Shown here one piece after another: positions 26,703-43,800 of a stretch of 64,000 nt of DNA. A program made the translations under genes and the position numbers. The notes below the pieces were generated by a model. It saw nothing but the letters and a program-made list of their open reading frames with translations, made no database searches and was not told the DNA's origin. This stretch comes from Sycon ciliatum (taxonomy: Eukaryota > Porifera > Calcarea > Leucosolenida > Sycettidae). Where the stretch lies: the NCBI RefSeq assembly GCF_964019385.1, contig NC_088643.1, positions 47,370,490 to 47,434,489 on the forward strand, written 5' to 3'. The stretch's first letter is position 1. Every line of letters begins with the position of its first letter.

Positions 26703-28256
26703 TGTGAGCGGACAAGGTAGAAATGGAACGTTAACTGCAGTCTGGCAAAAACTGTTTTTTTGCATGAAGGTCACCTACAACTATCTGTTTTTCAGATCCC
26801 AAAGTTTCAGGCTGATACTATGGTGGGAAGTGCCTTACATTCACTATTTTCTAGATGCCGGTCAGTATTTTAACGTCTGTTTCGGGATGACTTAAACAGT
26901 CCACCCTTCAGTACAACCACAACACTGAAAAAAAACCCATTATCTTGGCCTGTATTTCTCCACACGTGTATATCAGTGTGAAAGATGAGCTGATCACACA
27001 CATGGACTCGTTTGAGGTGGAACCAAGCAACAAAACCACATAACTAGAAACAGCCGGAGCCGAAAAATCAGCTCCAGAAAAACTCGTGATGCAAGGCAAA
27101 ATAATAGGACTGTTGAAGCTGGTACTCAATCCACACATCAAATACCACTACACACATGTCAAAAATAGAAGAATTTGGCGGACAAATGGCAATTCCAGTG
27201 CGTTCTTGCTTCATCCATGTGTGCACACTCTCATCGTATACTGTTGGCGACCTCGGACTCTGCTCTGATGCATTGAGGCTCCCGACGACTGAGCGGCGCA
27301 CCTTGGTAATATAGTTTGTAACATTTTGGCAGGAGACAGACAGCTCTTGAACACACAGCATCGAAATAATATTCCGGAGACGCACCACCAATACGGTGCC
27401 CATTGGCGAAGCAGGACGAGTCCACAGACTTGAGAAACTGTACTTAACGTAACGTTACACATCAGTCCGCAATCCGAGGCCCGATTTGACTTCTTTCCAC
27501 TCAGCTCATGTTCACCAGCCTTGACCATTCTGTGTATCTCAATTCCAGACAGTGCACGATGCAGGTCTGCCACTTGCATCCAATGCATTGGGCAACAGCT
27601 AGCTAGTTGCCCAGTTCTGGGCTATTAAGTCCCTGCATACGTTCCCCTGTGGTGCACGACGCTATTGTTTCTTCAGCTCCTGCGCTGTCACGGTGCTTCA
27701 GAGCTCTGAAGTCGGTTCGGCGTATACATTCAGTACAACTCAGCATCCACAGGAACGTTCCCCTTCATTGGTGTTACCATCATCACTGCTGTCACCACGT
27801 TCGCCTGCATCCGAAAGATCCATCTCATTTGTTCCCTATGTCTTTTTGTACCGTGCTGAAGCCAGCAGCAAACAAAACGCTGATCGGCACGTCGTTTTCG
27901 GCGTAGTGGAAGACGCTCTCGACTACTACCTGACTCAGAAACGCTCTCAGAATCAGAGAAGCTCTCAGCACCTGACAGCAGGCTATCAGCTGATCGCCGT
28001 CACCTCCAAATTCGCCCGTCAATACGCCACCCGTCGCACAACTAGCTGCCATATCTTCCTTCAGCCATAACGGATTCACTTCAAATTTTCAGTGCTGGAC
28101 CTTGAAGCCCTGTGCTGAGCGAGGCACAAGCGCTTGATGCAAATAGAGCCCTCTAACCCAGGTAAAAAATATGCCACAGTTTGCCAAACTTCAAACGCCT
28201 GTATCTCGAAATGATGTCATGCAGCTAACGTTCCATTTCTACCTTGTCCGCTCACA
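26703..28256. mobile_element. 1.55-kb element bounded by about 37-bp inverted repeats
   Basis: TGTGAGCGGACAAGGTAGAA and the next 17 bases recur inverted at the right end with one mismatch, and a shorter TGGCAAA-ACTG match lies just inside. No target duplication is visible. Minus-strand frames inside include an acidic/Ser-rich and basic stretch (about 27890-27970) but are broken and unrecognised. It is probably a defective DNA transposon. Its right edge is 88 bp upstream of the first DRAM-like start codon. Confidence 0.6.
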
Positions 28257-28344
28257 CATGTAGTAGTTTGGCCGACTGGAGATTGGAGTAGCACTCACTA
28301 GCAGGGTCTCTTGTCGTTCTAGCTTGAGCCGGTAGTTAGCAACA

Positions 28345-31300
28345 ATGGCTCCCGGTAAAGACGTCCAGGTGGTGTGGGGTGGTGGAGCCCCGGACCCGTC
28401 GCCGCCCTCACCTACAGGATCAATGTCTGCCAAGACGATCACCTACTTCACCGTGATTTTGACAACCACGACCATTCTGACCAGCTATGTTATCGCCGTT
28501 TCGCTTCACCACGAACCCGCTTTCCTGCCGATGATATCGGACTGCGCCATCAAATCTCCGGAGATGTACCTGTTCCGCTATGGCATGTTGGTCTCAGCTA
28601 GCTTGCTGGCGTGCAACGTGCTGGTGATACATGCCGCCACGAAGAGCACTTATTCACTGGCTCATGCCAGCATGACCAGTGGTCTTCTGGCTGCCTTCGG
28701 ACTTGGCCTGTTGACAGCAGTGAACGTACACGAGTTCACCCCTGTGCACGGAGGTGAGAAAACTATAGACAGCGTCTGCAAGTAGAACTCACCAATCTAC
28801 CCGCCATAGCGCTATCATCCAGCCAGTGACTAAGTTCTACACTGCAGTCTGGGAGATAATGTGGATGTGCAGGGGAGGGGAATCAGTACAAGTATGGCTT
28901 CTGACCATGACAAATACAATGTAGAATGCACTGGAAAGTGGAATGCAGCTACAGCCTGGCGAGACATATTACTGCTGTTCATAACCATGGTGTACTGTCT
29001 CTGTATAGCGTACACAACTCATGCGTGTACGTGTGTGTGCGTGTGTGTCGCCCCAGACCTCCAAACCTGCCCTTGCAGAGGATCTGCCGGTATACTCCGG
29101 TGGGGGGATTTGCACCAGCCTGAGAGTTTCTATGTGTTTCTTTCTGTGTGGTTTTCAGCTGCTGCAGTGACATTCTTTGTGTGCTATGAAGTATTCATGC
29201 TGATCATCAGCTACAACGCACAGGCTGACGAGCGTGTGTCGCGCACCTCGCTCAATGTGAAGCGAGCGGCCGCAATCGTCTCCTTGATCGCCCTGCTCTG
29301 CCTGGCCGGCATGTGTATCCTACCTAGTACACTCAGTCCATTGGACTACGTGTTGAAATTGCTAAGCGCAGTGAATGCATAGCCTTGACTTGATTGTACA
29401 TGTAGCAGCAGTAGCCTTGTACAGGGGGGGGGGGGGGGGGGGGGGGGCTCACGCATGCCGCACCACCTTGACTGTGTATTTGCTCCACCACCTTGACTGT
29501 GTATTTGCTCCGTGTACAGTTCAACCGACCTGACCGTGCCCACGACCATGTAGACTATACTGTATAGTACATGTACAGTGGCAAACACTGTTCAGTCAGG
29601 TCGACCCGTGTGTCCTTATACACCCCCAGTGACATGCATGCTTACTACATGTACTAGTACTGTAACAAATACAGTCATGTACTGCTCGATGCGGCACTGT
29701 TCTTCCTCAGGGAAGATCCAAATGCGCTCGACATTGCATTGCATACTTGGCAGGGGTTTTCCTCAGCATCTCAGTTGCCGGCTGCCGATGATGCAGTCTG
29801 ATCTAACTCAAGTTGCTTACAGGAATACGTCGACCTAAGAAAAATCAGACCCAGCGGGGTCGGGTGGTTTTAGCTTGCGTCCTGGTCCTCCATCTGCCAA
29901 ACACTTTCCAGGGATGCACAATACACGTCCTGGTCCTCCATCTGCCAAACACTTTCCAGGGACGCACAATACACTCCTGGTCCTCCAGCTGCCAAACACT
30001 TTCCAGAGACGCACAATACACTGAGAATGCATGATAGGAAGCCGGAACATTGGACCAGGCATTGGTGTGCATTGGAAATATCAGTGCCATGGTGATCATG
30101 GTGCAAGCCAAGCCAACCATGATTACGGTTGTTTCAAGAGCTCCTCCATGCACTACTGACCATATAGTGTTGTTATCACGCACCGTGACTGGTAATACTA
30201 ATAGTGTATTGGCTGATCTGTAAGCCGCAGTGTGGTTGGGGCAAGGAGCGCTAGGTCTTCTAATGCCTGAGAGGTGTAGCTGAGCGTGCATTCAGTATAC
30301 CCGGACAGGCGCGTGCCCGTATGGGTTCCTGGGTGCCCGGAACCCCCCTTTTTTCGCTCAAAATGCAGGATTTTGCTTCATTTTTGAAATTTATTCCGGG
30401 GAGGCCCCCCGGAACCCCCCATTGAAGGGCACCGGCGCACGCGCCTGCCGGATGATTCTTGAAGTACAATGTTATAATGTTGCGAAATGCCTTCTACAAA
30501 TCATCTTTGGGCTGGACCTCTCCTTGACGGTCATTGCACTGAACTAGCACCCAAATGGAGCCATTTCCGAACGCCAATCGCTGTCTGTGAATGGTAAGTT
30601 AAGGTTCAGCTGCTATAGACTAAAATAACAACTTTTAGAAGTCTAAGCCGACGGCGGCCCTGTAGGCTGGTATAGGGTGCCGCTCACATCATGGGCGGGG
30701 AGAGGGAGGAAGACATTTGTTGGCCTGCTCAGTGTGCTCTATACTTCTTTCGTTGGTTCTGGTCATGCACAGCACCAGTCCATGCATGAACACCCTCTGT
30801 ACTGAGGTCATGACTGGACACTTTTCAGGCCGTGAGGTGTGCAGTCTTCACGGCGTTTATGTTGCTGAAGTATAAGCATGTACTTGCATGCTGAGCATGC
30901 CATGCAGTGTTCCGACGTCGGCACTTGTAACCTCAGCGGCTGCTGTGATCATGTGAAAGTAACGTTAGCCGGTATCTACATGTACATGATTGTACTCGTA
31001 CATGTGTGCATGTATCAAGGAAAACTTGAAGCAGTGGTGTATACATGTACTTCGAAGTATGCATGCACATGACATGCTGCCGGTACAACTCACGTAACGG
31101 CACTATTGCCAATCACGACTGGCCATGTTATGCAACCCTGAGAGGATGATTATTTAGAATTAATGGCTCACAGTATCGGAAGTTTGCTTGCTTGTCTTCA
31201 GTTCTTGCCATAGCTTGACTAATGGGTAGATTTTGTGTGTTGGTTGCAACTTGCAGGACCAGCACTATCATGATCCAGATCTTCAACCTCAGCTTTGTCA

Positions 31301-31389
31301 AGGATCTCGGCACAACTACCATACAAGAAATCAGTGGCATTCACAGCTCCAGCTCAGGTGGCTACAGGCCATTGAAAAACATGATCTAA
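28345..31389 (+). CDS. DRAM/TMEM150 (Frag1/DRAM/Sfk1) family membrane protein, copy A
   Basis: Exons 28345-28753, 29159-29314, 30548-30593 and 31257-31389 give 247 residues with phases 1, 1, 2. About six membrane segments are visible: TYFTVILTTTTILTSYVIAV, then after the family block FLPMISDCAIKSPEMYLFR come LLACNVLVIHAAT, GLLAAFGLGLLTAV, AAVTFFVCYEVFMLIISY, AAAIVSLIALLCLAGM and TIMIQIFNLSFVKDL. The third exon is only 46 nt and encodes PKWSHFRTPIAVCE. Joined to exon 4 it makes AVCEWTSTIMI, matching the 'ICEW' then 'FxLTFxxDF' ending of DRAM proteins. Relatives sit in lysosomal or plasma membranes and act in autophagy or phosphoinositide regulation; the role here is inferred from family only. 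The exon 2 donor is the non-ideal T|GTATCC, and without it the frame would stop at 29382. Confidence 0.82.
29879..30022. repeat. 47/48-bp tandem repeat, three units
   Basis: Units starting CCTGGTCCTCCATCTGCCAA at 29881, 29929 and 29976. Intronic, in copy A of the DRAM-like gene. Confidence 0.9.
30301..30451. mobile_element. Possible 151-bp MITE
   Basis: The ends CCGGACAGGCGCGTGCCC and CGCACGCGCCTGCCGG are imperfect inverses, with inner GGAACCCCCC blocks on both sides. No duplication is visible. It lies about 100 bp upstream of the 46-nt exon. Confidence 0.45.
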
Positions 31390-32708
31390 TTGTCGGGAGG
31401 AAGAGCTTCAGTGCTTGATCGAGATATGCCAATGTGGCTCTAGTATGAACGAAATCTGTCATTGTATTAGTGTGGCTGTGGTGCATGATGTTTCAAGTCA
31501 TTTCAAATATTATGAGATAAACAGCCACATAGAGCAATTTAGTTTGCTACACTACTAGCTTGTGTGCCGGGATTTTACGGCTTTGTGAACTGAAGATTAC
31601 TGCAGAAATTTCTTGCGCTGTTACAGATTTCATTTCAAGATTATGAAACTATCCCTTTTTTGTACTTTTCATAGACTTCAGCCATGCAGCCGTTTCATAT
31701 TGCGTAATGTACTCGTAACTCTTCGAGTTACGAGTAGGGTTACGAGTAGGTTATGGGCCATTTCTCTCAGGATGATTGTGCCGATTGCTGCGGATATTGT
31801 ATCTCCTCGAGTATTTATTTTACGGGAACTCTTGTCAGCTGTCTGTCTATCTGTCCATGTACTTTATGCGTTATGGAGAACCATTCATGAATTCCTCCGG
31901 GCTGAGCGTTCTAGGACGCAGTCTGCCGCATACATGTATCACCTACTACAGTATTTACCGGGCACGTGGAGGTTAGAGTATTGCATCGACTTACACATTG
32001 CACATTGCATGGGGGTGGTTACCATGCCGCAATGCGCCCAGGACGGTTAAGTTGTCCAAGTTTGGGCTCTGGTGGATCAAACACTCGGCTCAAGTCAGGA
32101 GGGAAAGAGAGGGAGGAGGAGGAGGCACCTGCGACCATACAGATATCATACGCACTGCCCCATAATAGCCATTGTATGTTGTGGCATCATCCGCATAGCA
32201 AACTGCTACAATATACCAGGTTACACTTACATCTACACAGTCATGTCATGTGACATGTACATGACTGATTGTAGAATCTACATGCTATGCCTAGGCTGGA
32301 TAATAAAGTGCCATGCTAAAGTAATGCCTATACTAATGGGGCCATACTGGAGTCACGGTGATGTACGTAGATCTATGTGTCTACTGACTAGCATGACTGT
32401 ACTCTGTATACATGTACATGTACATGTGTACTGAGCTGAGCTGATGAGGCAACGACTACTAGTACTAGTACTATTATAATATCTTGTGATCATATCAGAT
32501 CGTGAGGTTCACACTAACTAACGTTACTTTACATGGTCAGTCAGCTCCGACGCCCATGTGACTTTGCGTTTTGCTGTTGGCGGTTTGGTGCCGCTGTCTT
32601 CTTGGTCTTGACCCTCGTTGGGTAGTTTTTTTTCTCTCCTTCGCCTGACCTCAGCGTAGCCAGTAGATCTACCCTACCTACAATAGCCCGTCTCATCATC
32701 GAGTCGCA
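31390..32708. other. Spacer between the two DRAM-like genes
   Basis: About 1.3 kb with no supported gene. It contains a palindrome ACTCGTAACTCTTCGAGTTA... near 31711-31735, GTACATGTACATGTA runs near 32411, and presumably the promoter of copy B. Confidence 0.5.
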
Positions 32709-36247
<3,539 letters not shown>

Positions 36248-37851
36248 TTACGGTCTCGGGAACACCTAGCAAACTAAATTGTGTTCTAAGCGATTCCGGG
36301 AATGGTTGGTGCCACTACATAGCTGAGCACTCGCTGGGCTATAGCTAGAATAGGAACTGTGGCAAGTGTGCGTTGTGTACCGTACCGCGGCTTTCAGCCT
36401 GATAGCAGATTTGCTGTGAACATTGAATAGTTTTTGAACTAGGTTATAAATTTAATATAATAAGTTATAAAATACTATGATAGCAACAGGAATCCGCTGT
36501 CACTGGCTGGCCCAGACTTCAGTGCACTGGCTATTGCATAATATTATTTCAAGTACATGTACATGTACATGACCTCAGCATTTGGGGTAACGTTCGTCTG
36601 GTGATGATTCACTAGTTGTCATACTGGTAGAACCTTTTTTTTCCTGTGTTCGCATTTGAACATCTTGGCACCCGCCTGGCACTTGCCCCTATGTAGCACA
36701 CTCACGCTCTGGTACACAAGCCGAAACTCACAACGATCAGTTTATCTGTGCCTGTATGTGTGGCTACAGACAATAAATTATATGTACCGGTATTTCACCT
36801 TGCAGTTAGCTGAGTACTTGCTGTCAATGATAATACTTTGCCGCAGTCCCACTTCGGCATTTTTTGGCACCGGGTCGGCGACTGCAAGTGCAAGCTATCC
36901 GGTGCCGTACTGGGATAACTTGCAGTGGAGTGTCGGGCCTGACACTGTCCGCTGCAGAGAGCTACTCTGGCAAGTCCCGTTGATTTCAGTGACTCTGGCC
37001 AACGTTTGTGGACAGCGTCTGAAAATCAACCTTACCAATCAATACCATGATGCCAGCCACCTGAAGTTGGTCAGAGTCGCCATCACAGTATCCCGGCTGG
37101 ATTCAGAGAAAAAGCCTGCACTCTCTTATTAGTAATTACTAGTAGTTGGCCTCTTTGATTTCGCAACCTCAATCTGGGTTTAATCATGCGCCCGCAGAGT
37201 TGGACAGTGTGCTTGTCACAGCCTTTCAGAGTCATGAAGTGCAATGTAGATCTACTCCGCAATACGTCCGGGATCGCACTTCAAGTGCTGCTGTGTGGCA
37301 CAAGCTACAATAACATACATTGTGGTCTGCCAGCCGTTGAAGACGAGTTCCATAACCATGTTGGTAGTGGTAACCCTGCGGACCCCAGGAATTATGCACA
37401 TGGAAGTACATGTATGATGTACTTTTCAGTACCACCAGGGACCTGGAGTGGTATAAGCCATGCAGGGAACACTTCCCTCCGACGCCCCTGCCTGCAAGGC
37501 TTGTATCATGTACTCTTGATGGCACTGAGTCCGACTGACATGACATGACTTATGAGTCGTATTTTTACGACTCCCTACCTGTCACCATGACAATCAAGTA
37601 GTTACGTTACTTCGAGGAGAGCGGTTGATTCAAATCATTTGAACTGCAAAGTCTCGTGTTGATCATTCTGCTTGCAGTAGTCGAGTCTGTGTGAAGGATC
37701 TTGATTCTGTGTTCAGGTGTTTGTTGTTCCTAGCAGTAGCAGCCTTCTTTTCCCCTGCCCCAGAGCTTAGTCAAGTTAGTGTTCATAATCATGATAATGA
37801 AGTAGTAGTATTGACACAAGTAGGTGCGCTTCGGCATCTGAGGCAGTAAGT
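36248..37851. other. Intergenic region upstream of CENP-F with CHR-like motifs
   Basis: No gene is recognised; open frames at 36656-37132 and 37186-37548 lack homology, splice support or codon signal I can defend. A GGGAGTCG palindrome remnant lies at 37551-37577. A close pair ATTCAAAT and ATTTGAAC at 37628-37644, about 210 bp before the start codon, gives TTTGAA-type (CHR core) sites on both strands. Confidence 0.45.
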
Positions 37852-40800
37852 ATGAGCTGGGTCCAAGAGGAGTGGAAGGATGGACTGGCTCCGAGCGTAC
37901 TGCATAAAATTGATCAGCTTGAGAGACAAACTGAACAATTGCGGAAAGAGAATCAGCAGAGGCGTTTCCAGGTCGATACGTTAGAGCAGGCACTGCGCAA
38001 GCAGAAAAAAGCAGTGGAGGAGGAAAAACAAGTAAGTGGCGAACTGAAGGGCGAGCTGCAATCAGTAACCAGATCCAATTGTGAATTGGAACAAAAATTG
38101 TCACGTCACGAAAATGATCAGTCGAGGCAATTGGCTGCTGAGCGCAGTGCTCTGGGTTCTCTCAAATCGCGGAATATCGCAGCCCAGGAGCTGTTGAAGA
38201 AGCGAGAGAGCGAGGCACGCGTTCTGACAGAGCGATGTAACGAGTTGACAAGTGATTTGGGTTCGTGTCGTGAGGAGCTGGTTGCTGCAAGTACGAACAT
38301 GGAGAAATTGACCGATCAGATGGCTGTATGTAAGAACGAGCTGAGAATGGAGAAGGAGAACTCAGCCGTACACTGCAGGGACTTGGAGAAAGTGAATGCA
38401 TCATTGGCCAACGATTTGGTGGATTTGCAAGAGCAGTTGAGAGGCGAGAAAGCCAATTGCGAAGCCACTCAGAACCGGAATGAGGAACTGACACGGCAGG
38501 TGAACGTGTATGCCGAGCAGGCGTCCGAGCTGTGTAAGGAGCGTGATGAGAGCAATGCGACCACTTTGAGTATGAAAGTCGAACTGGAGGAGCTGAAATC
38601 TACATATGACGCAGCAGCCCTGGGATGTACCTCTGCCACTGAGCTCGCCAGGTCTCTGCAGGAGCGGCTGGATGCCTCCGAGCGCCTGTGTTCAGAGGCA
38701 GCAGAAGAGATGGGACCTCTGGGTGACCAGCTTGCCTCCTACAAGGATCAGGTTGATAGCTTGACCGTGGAGCGTGATCAGCTACTCGAGCACAGTAATG
38801 CAGCACAGGCATTGCTGGAGCAGCTCGAGGATGCACGTATGGACAGTGAGCAACGCTACAGTGATCTACTAGCTACAGTAGAGGTCAACGGCGAGAACCA
38901 GTCACTGTCTGCTGATGTTCTGGAAGCTAAGGATGAGCAGCTATCTTTGATCATATTAGAGAAAGAAAACATCTCCAGCCAGTTGCAGATCGAAGCCGAT
39001 CAGGTCGCCAAGCTGACCGATCAGAATGAGAACCTAGAAAATCAGCTAGAAGCTGCTAATGACCAACTGTGTTCTGTTTCGACACAGCTCTCTGCAGCTA
39101 GCCAGAGCATGGAACGCATGGAGCAGGAGATTTCAGAGCAAGCCAACCAGCTGTCCAGCGGTACGGCGGTGCTCAGGAGCAAAGATGAGCAGTTGCAAAC
39201 TGTCACTCAGGAGTTCACCGTCCAAGCCGGTGAGTTGCACGGCAAACTGGAGACATTGGAGATAGCTCTCACCAACAAAGAGAACCAATACATCCACGCT
39301 CAAACGCGCATCACTGATCTTAGTCGAGAGCTCGAACAGCGCACACACGATCATCAAGCTGAGCTGGAAAGTGTTCTCAAGGATCTTGAGCAGAGAGAAG
39401 GCCAAAGCGAACAGCTCGAGCAGCTCCAAATGGCAGAGGCGCAACTAAATAATGAACTTGGTCAACTAAAACATGCCGCTTCTGCCCGTGCCAAAGAAAA
39501 CGAGCAGCTACAGGTGGAGCGGGATGAGGCGATCCTGCGTTGCGAGACAGCAGCGAGCAAGAACAACGACCTCAGCGAGCGGCTGTCACAACTCAGCGGT
39601 ACCCTGTCGGCTTGCCAGGAAGACAATGGCCGCCTTTCCTCATGCATTGACGAGGAACGCCGGCGCAATTCATCCCTTGAGGATGAGAACGGTAACCTGG
39701 CATCGCAGGCTGCTGCACTCTCTACTCGCGCTACGGAGCTAGAGGCAGCCATGCACGGCCTGGAAGAGCAAGCCGCTACTACGACATCGTCTCTGGAGAC
39801 AGAGCAACAGGCACATGCCAAGACAAAGGCCACTCTTCTAGAGGAAAGTGCTGAGGAGAGGGTGAAGCTCGGTTCAGAAATCGACTCTCTGTCTTCCCAG
39901 CTTAGCTCATCCCGTGCTGAAGTAGCCGAACTCATGCAGAAGCAGTCAGCTGCCGACAACATAGCCAGTGAGCTACGTGTCCAGTTGAACAATGTGATGG
40001 CGGAGAATGGCGTTCTTAGCACTGAGATGCAGGATACGACACAGCAAGCCGCCCGTCTGGAGGAGAAGCTTCAACTGCTGGAAGAAGAGTACTCTGGCAT
40101 TGTTTCTCAATTGGACGGTGCACGAAATACGCTTCAAGCAAAGGAGGACATGCTATCCAACATGCAAGGGCAAGTAGAAACGCTTGAAGCCGAGTGTTCG
40201 CAGTGCAAAGCAGATGCGCAATCTCTGGCCGAGCTGACAGAACAACTTGGCCTTACTCAGAGTTCGCTGACCGAGCTGACAGAACAGCTGCAGAGCGTCA
40301 CGGAGGAGAAAGTTCAAGCAACTGAGCTAGTCACCAATCTTGCAGAGGACCTGTCGCAGAAAAACAACCAACTTGATTGTCTCGTGTCTGAATTCAGCGA
40401 CAGCAAGGCCAGTCTAGTGACAATGACGAACGACCTGCGGCTGAAGGATGAAGAACTGAGTACGCTGAAAATTCAGTTGACAGCTGCACAGGAAGAACAA
40501 AACACTTTGCAAGGCGAGTTATTGAAGCAACAAGACCTTCACAATGAACTTGAACTGAAGCTAGACGAGGCACGGCTTGACACGGACAACGCCACTGCCG
40601 CAAACCAGGCGCTGTGCGGGGAGCTGTCTCAGCGGCTGTCCGATTCTGAGCAGCGTAAGCTACAGCTTGAAGCAGACCTGGACAATGTCCAAAACTCTGC
40701 TGCTAGCCAACGAGAACAACATGCAGAAGAATATTCGCAGCTAGCCTCACAGCTATGCAAGCAGGAGAAGGAGGCTGCTGAGGTGGCTGCACAGCGTAAT

Positions 40801-43800
40801 CAGCTCTCTCAGGAATGTTCAGCTCATGCACAGACAGCCTCGGAGTTACAGGAGCGGCTGGCCAGTGCAGAATCAGCCATTGCACAAGATCACGCCAAGG
40901 TTGAGAGCATAACAGCCTTGCTCGATGCAGAAAAGCAGCGGGCCTGTCATCTTGAGCAACTCAAGGAAGAATCAGCAGAACATGTGACACAACTTCACAG
41001 CAAAGTGTCGTGTCTTGAAGATGCACTTGAGCAGCAGCAAGGCGTTGCACAGACTGCCTTAGCTGACCAAGTCGTGGCATACAACGAGACCGTTGCCAAG
41101 CTGGAGCAAATGGAGCAAGCCACAGCACAGCAAACCGCTGAGACATCTGCACAGATTGAACAGCTGTCGGCGGATTTAACTGCATCCAAACAGCTCATCT
41201 GTGAACTGCGCGAGCAGTGTGCCGCAGCCAGTGGTTCCATGCAAGACCTCGACGAGCAACTACGCTGTGCGACTAGGGAGAAGAGCCTAGCCGACGAACT
41301 CGCTTCAACGCTTCAGCAGCGTCTTGCAGAGAGAGAAGAATCTGAGGCCAGTCTTGGCCACAAGCTGCAAGATGCTAATTCGGAAAAGGATAGCCTATTA
41401 GCATCACTTAACGCTTCCCGAATCGCCTGCGATGAGCTGCAATGTCACGTGAACGAGTCGCGGGATGAGAAGACGCAGCTGCAAGAGGAGCTGGGTGCCG
41501 CAAATGACGCACTTCATGTCGTTTCCGAAGACCGTGATCGCCTCAACAGTGAGCACGAGCGACTGCGCTCTTGCCTGCATGACGTAGAGGAGAACAGTGT
41601 GCGAGCAATGACAGACTTTGAGGAGACCCTCGCCGAGCAACGCACTACCCTATCAGCGACCATTGGCGACTTGAAGAGCGAGCTCCTATCTGCTGCAGAC
41701 CATCTTGCAGAGGAACAGTCCAAAGCAGCCAGCAGTGCACAGATGCTTGACGTTGAGCGGAACCGAATTATCGCCCTGGATGCGGAGAAATCTGATCTGG
41801 TGAAGAAATCCGCTCAGTTTCAGGCCCATGCTGCTACACTGGAGGAGACGATTAGATCTCAGCAAAACACTCTGCAGGAAAACGAAGCTGAGCGTACCGA
41901 GACCAAGCGACAGCATGCAGAGACACTGCTTGATCTGGAACATGCAATGGCGGAGGCAGATCAGCATCATCGTCAGGAACTTGATCGGCTCTTGCGTGAG
42001 CTCGCCGTGGCTAAGGAGGATGCTGACGGTGTCACAGACCAACTTCGCGCCACTAAAACCTTGGTCGGTGAACTCCGCGAGTCATGCAACAGCATAGAAC
42101 TAGAGAAGCAAGATGCTCTGTGTCGTGCTGCATCACTTGAAGCTGAACGCTTGAAGAACGAGACAGCACTCGCTGAGCTAGAGGTCCAGCGTTGCACCCT
42201 GACTGATCAAGTAACGGCAGCCACTGATGCAATGCGCCAAAAGCAGAATGATCTGACCGATGTTGAACTTCACGTGCACTCAGAGCGCCAGAAGTGCACT
42301 GCACTGGCACAAGAAATTGTCACTCTCCAGGCCACGGAGACCACTCTCAATGAGAAGATTGCCGACTTACTTGTTGTGCAGGACAATTCAACAGCTTCAC
42401 TGAAGACAGCACAGTCGATGTGCACCGACTTGGAGGATCAGCTTCGCACTGTGCGAAGCAGCGAGTCATGCCTTGGGGATGATCTGAATGTGACCAAGCA
42501 ATCACTCTACAATGCTAATGCTGAGCTGGCTGAAGTCCGTGCCCGGCTGTTGTCAAGTGAACAGAACTATGGAAATGCTCAAACCAGCGCCGAGCGGCTG
42601 ACCGGTGATCTGCAAGACCTGCAGTCTTCTTGGAATGCAGAGCGACAGGCACTTTCTTCTGATCTTGCCAGCAGTCTGAGGACATGCGACGAGTGGAACT
42701 CTAAGTTTGATCATCTGCGGAGCAGTGCTGATGAGCTGGAGACCCAGCTGCTGGCATCCAATGAATCTTGTGACAAGAAGCAAGTGGAGATTGTCGCGCT
42801 CAGCGAGAAACTGGCAGCCAGTGAACGCGACCTTGCGGTTATGTCCGCCGAGAGTGACTCTCTGCAGTCGCAAACTGCCAATCTGGAAGAGACGCTTGCG
42901 GATGTCCATACCCGGTACAATGACATCGAACAACAGCATGCGGACTGCGCAGCAGTATCCGCACAGCAGGAAGATAGACTGCGTAGTGCAGAAACCGCAT
43001 TGGCGCAGGCTACAGCAGAGGTGGCAAGTGCGTCAAAGCATCTACAGGACGAGAGAGATCGTCTGTGTAGCCTAGAGGCAGAAAAGAACAGAATCACAGA
43101 GCAGTCGGGTGTGCTTGAGAGCCGCATCTCTCAGCTGGAAGAAGCTCTCGGCCAACAACAAGCAATCGCTGGGGGACTGCAAGGCACACTGGATGAGATG
43201 GAGCGGCACCATGCAGACGACTTGTCATCTGCTACCAGCCGCATAGAAGAGCTGTGCCAGCAGCTGGACCGTGCTGGCACCGAAAACCAAGACATGTGCG
43301 AGCAGATATCCTGCCTCACCGGTCAGTGCGAGCAGATGGACGCAGGCGTTGGTCAACTCAAGTCCGAGCTTGCCGCATCTTTAGGCCACGCTGAGCAGCT
43401 TAGTGAGAAGGTCAAGTGTCAAGAGGCAGAGGTGAGTAGTTACAACTCACAGCTGACGAGTGTGGAGCAAGAGTGCGAACGCTTGCGTCAAACTGAAGCC
43501 CTACACAAAGGCAGTCAAACCGAAGCCAAGCTGAGAGCCAGTCAGCTAGAGACCGAGCGAGATGACCTTCATGCTACGGTCGGTGCTGTGCGAAAGTCTT
43601 ATGCTGATCTTGAGCTGCGTTATGCAACAGCGGAGTCCTGCAGAGCTACGCTCGAACAGGAGCTTGAGCAGCGGAACGAAAAGTCTGACCACCTCGCAGC
43701 TGAAGTGCAGGAGTTGATGACCAAACTTTCAACATCCGAGACCTGTGTTCAACGGGCGACTTGCTTGTTCGAAGAGTCACGACAAGATCTGACAGTTGCA

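Larger units (their letters stand above)
24607..28344. other. Intergenic region between LIN54 and the first DRAM-like gene
   Basis: No gene is supported. It holds (CTT)n at about 25299-25329, (TCC)n at about 25561-25610 with a C-run at 25624-25644, a hairpin element, a GGGAGTCG palindrome and a 1.55-kb TIR-bounded element. The DRAM-like promoter is expected between 28257 and 28344 or within that element. Confidence 0.55.

Noticed and set aside
29159..29382. Stop at 29382 as the end of DRAM-like copy A
   Set aside because: It leaves out the CEW motif and last membrane helix. The phase-matched 46-nt and 133-nt exons, mirrored in copy B, complete the family fold.
31233..31418. Frame with HYHDPDLQPQ in the DRAM-like last exon (also 36073-36348)
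   Set aside because: Differences between the two gene copies fall mainly on third positions of the other frame, which also continues the DRAM motif, so this frame is a shadow.
36656..37548. Open frames of 158 and 120 residues upstream of CENP-F
   Set aside because: No recognised domain, no codon or splice support, and the second ends at a palindrome.
39462..40022. Ser-rich antisense frames under the CENP-F exon (also 47373-47834 and 49762-50307)
   Set aside because: Antisense of Glu/Gln/Leu-rich coiled-coil codons gives Ser/Leu-rich frames automatically. No family is recognised.
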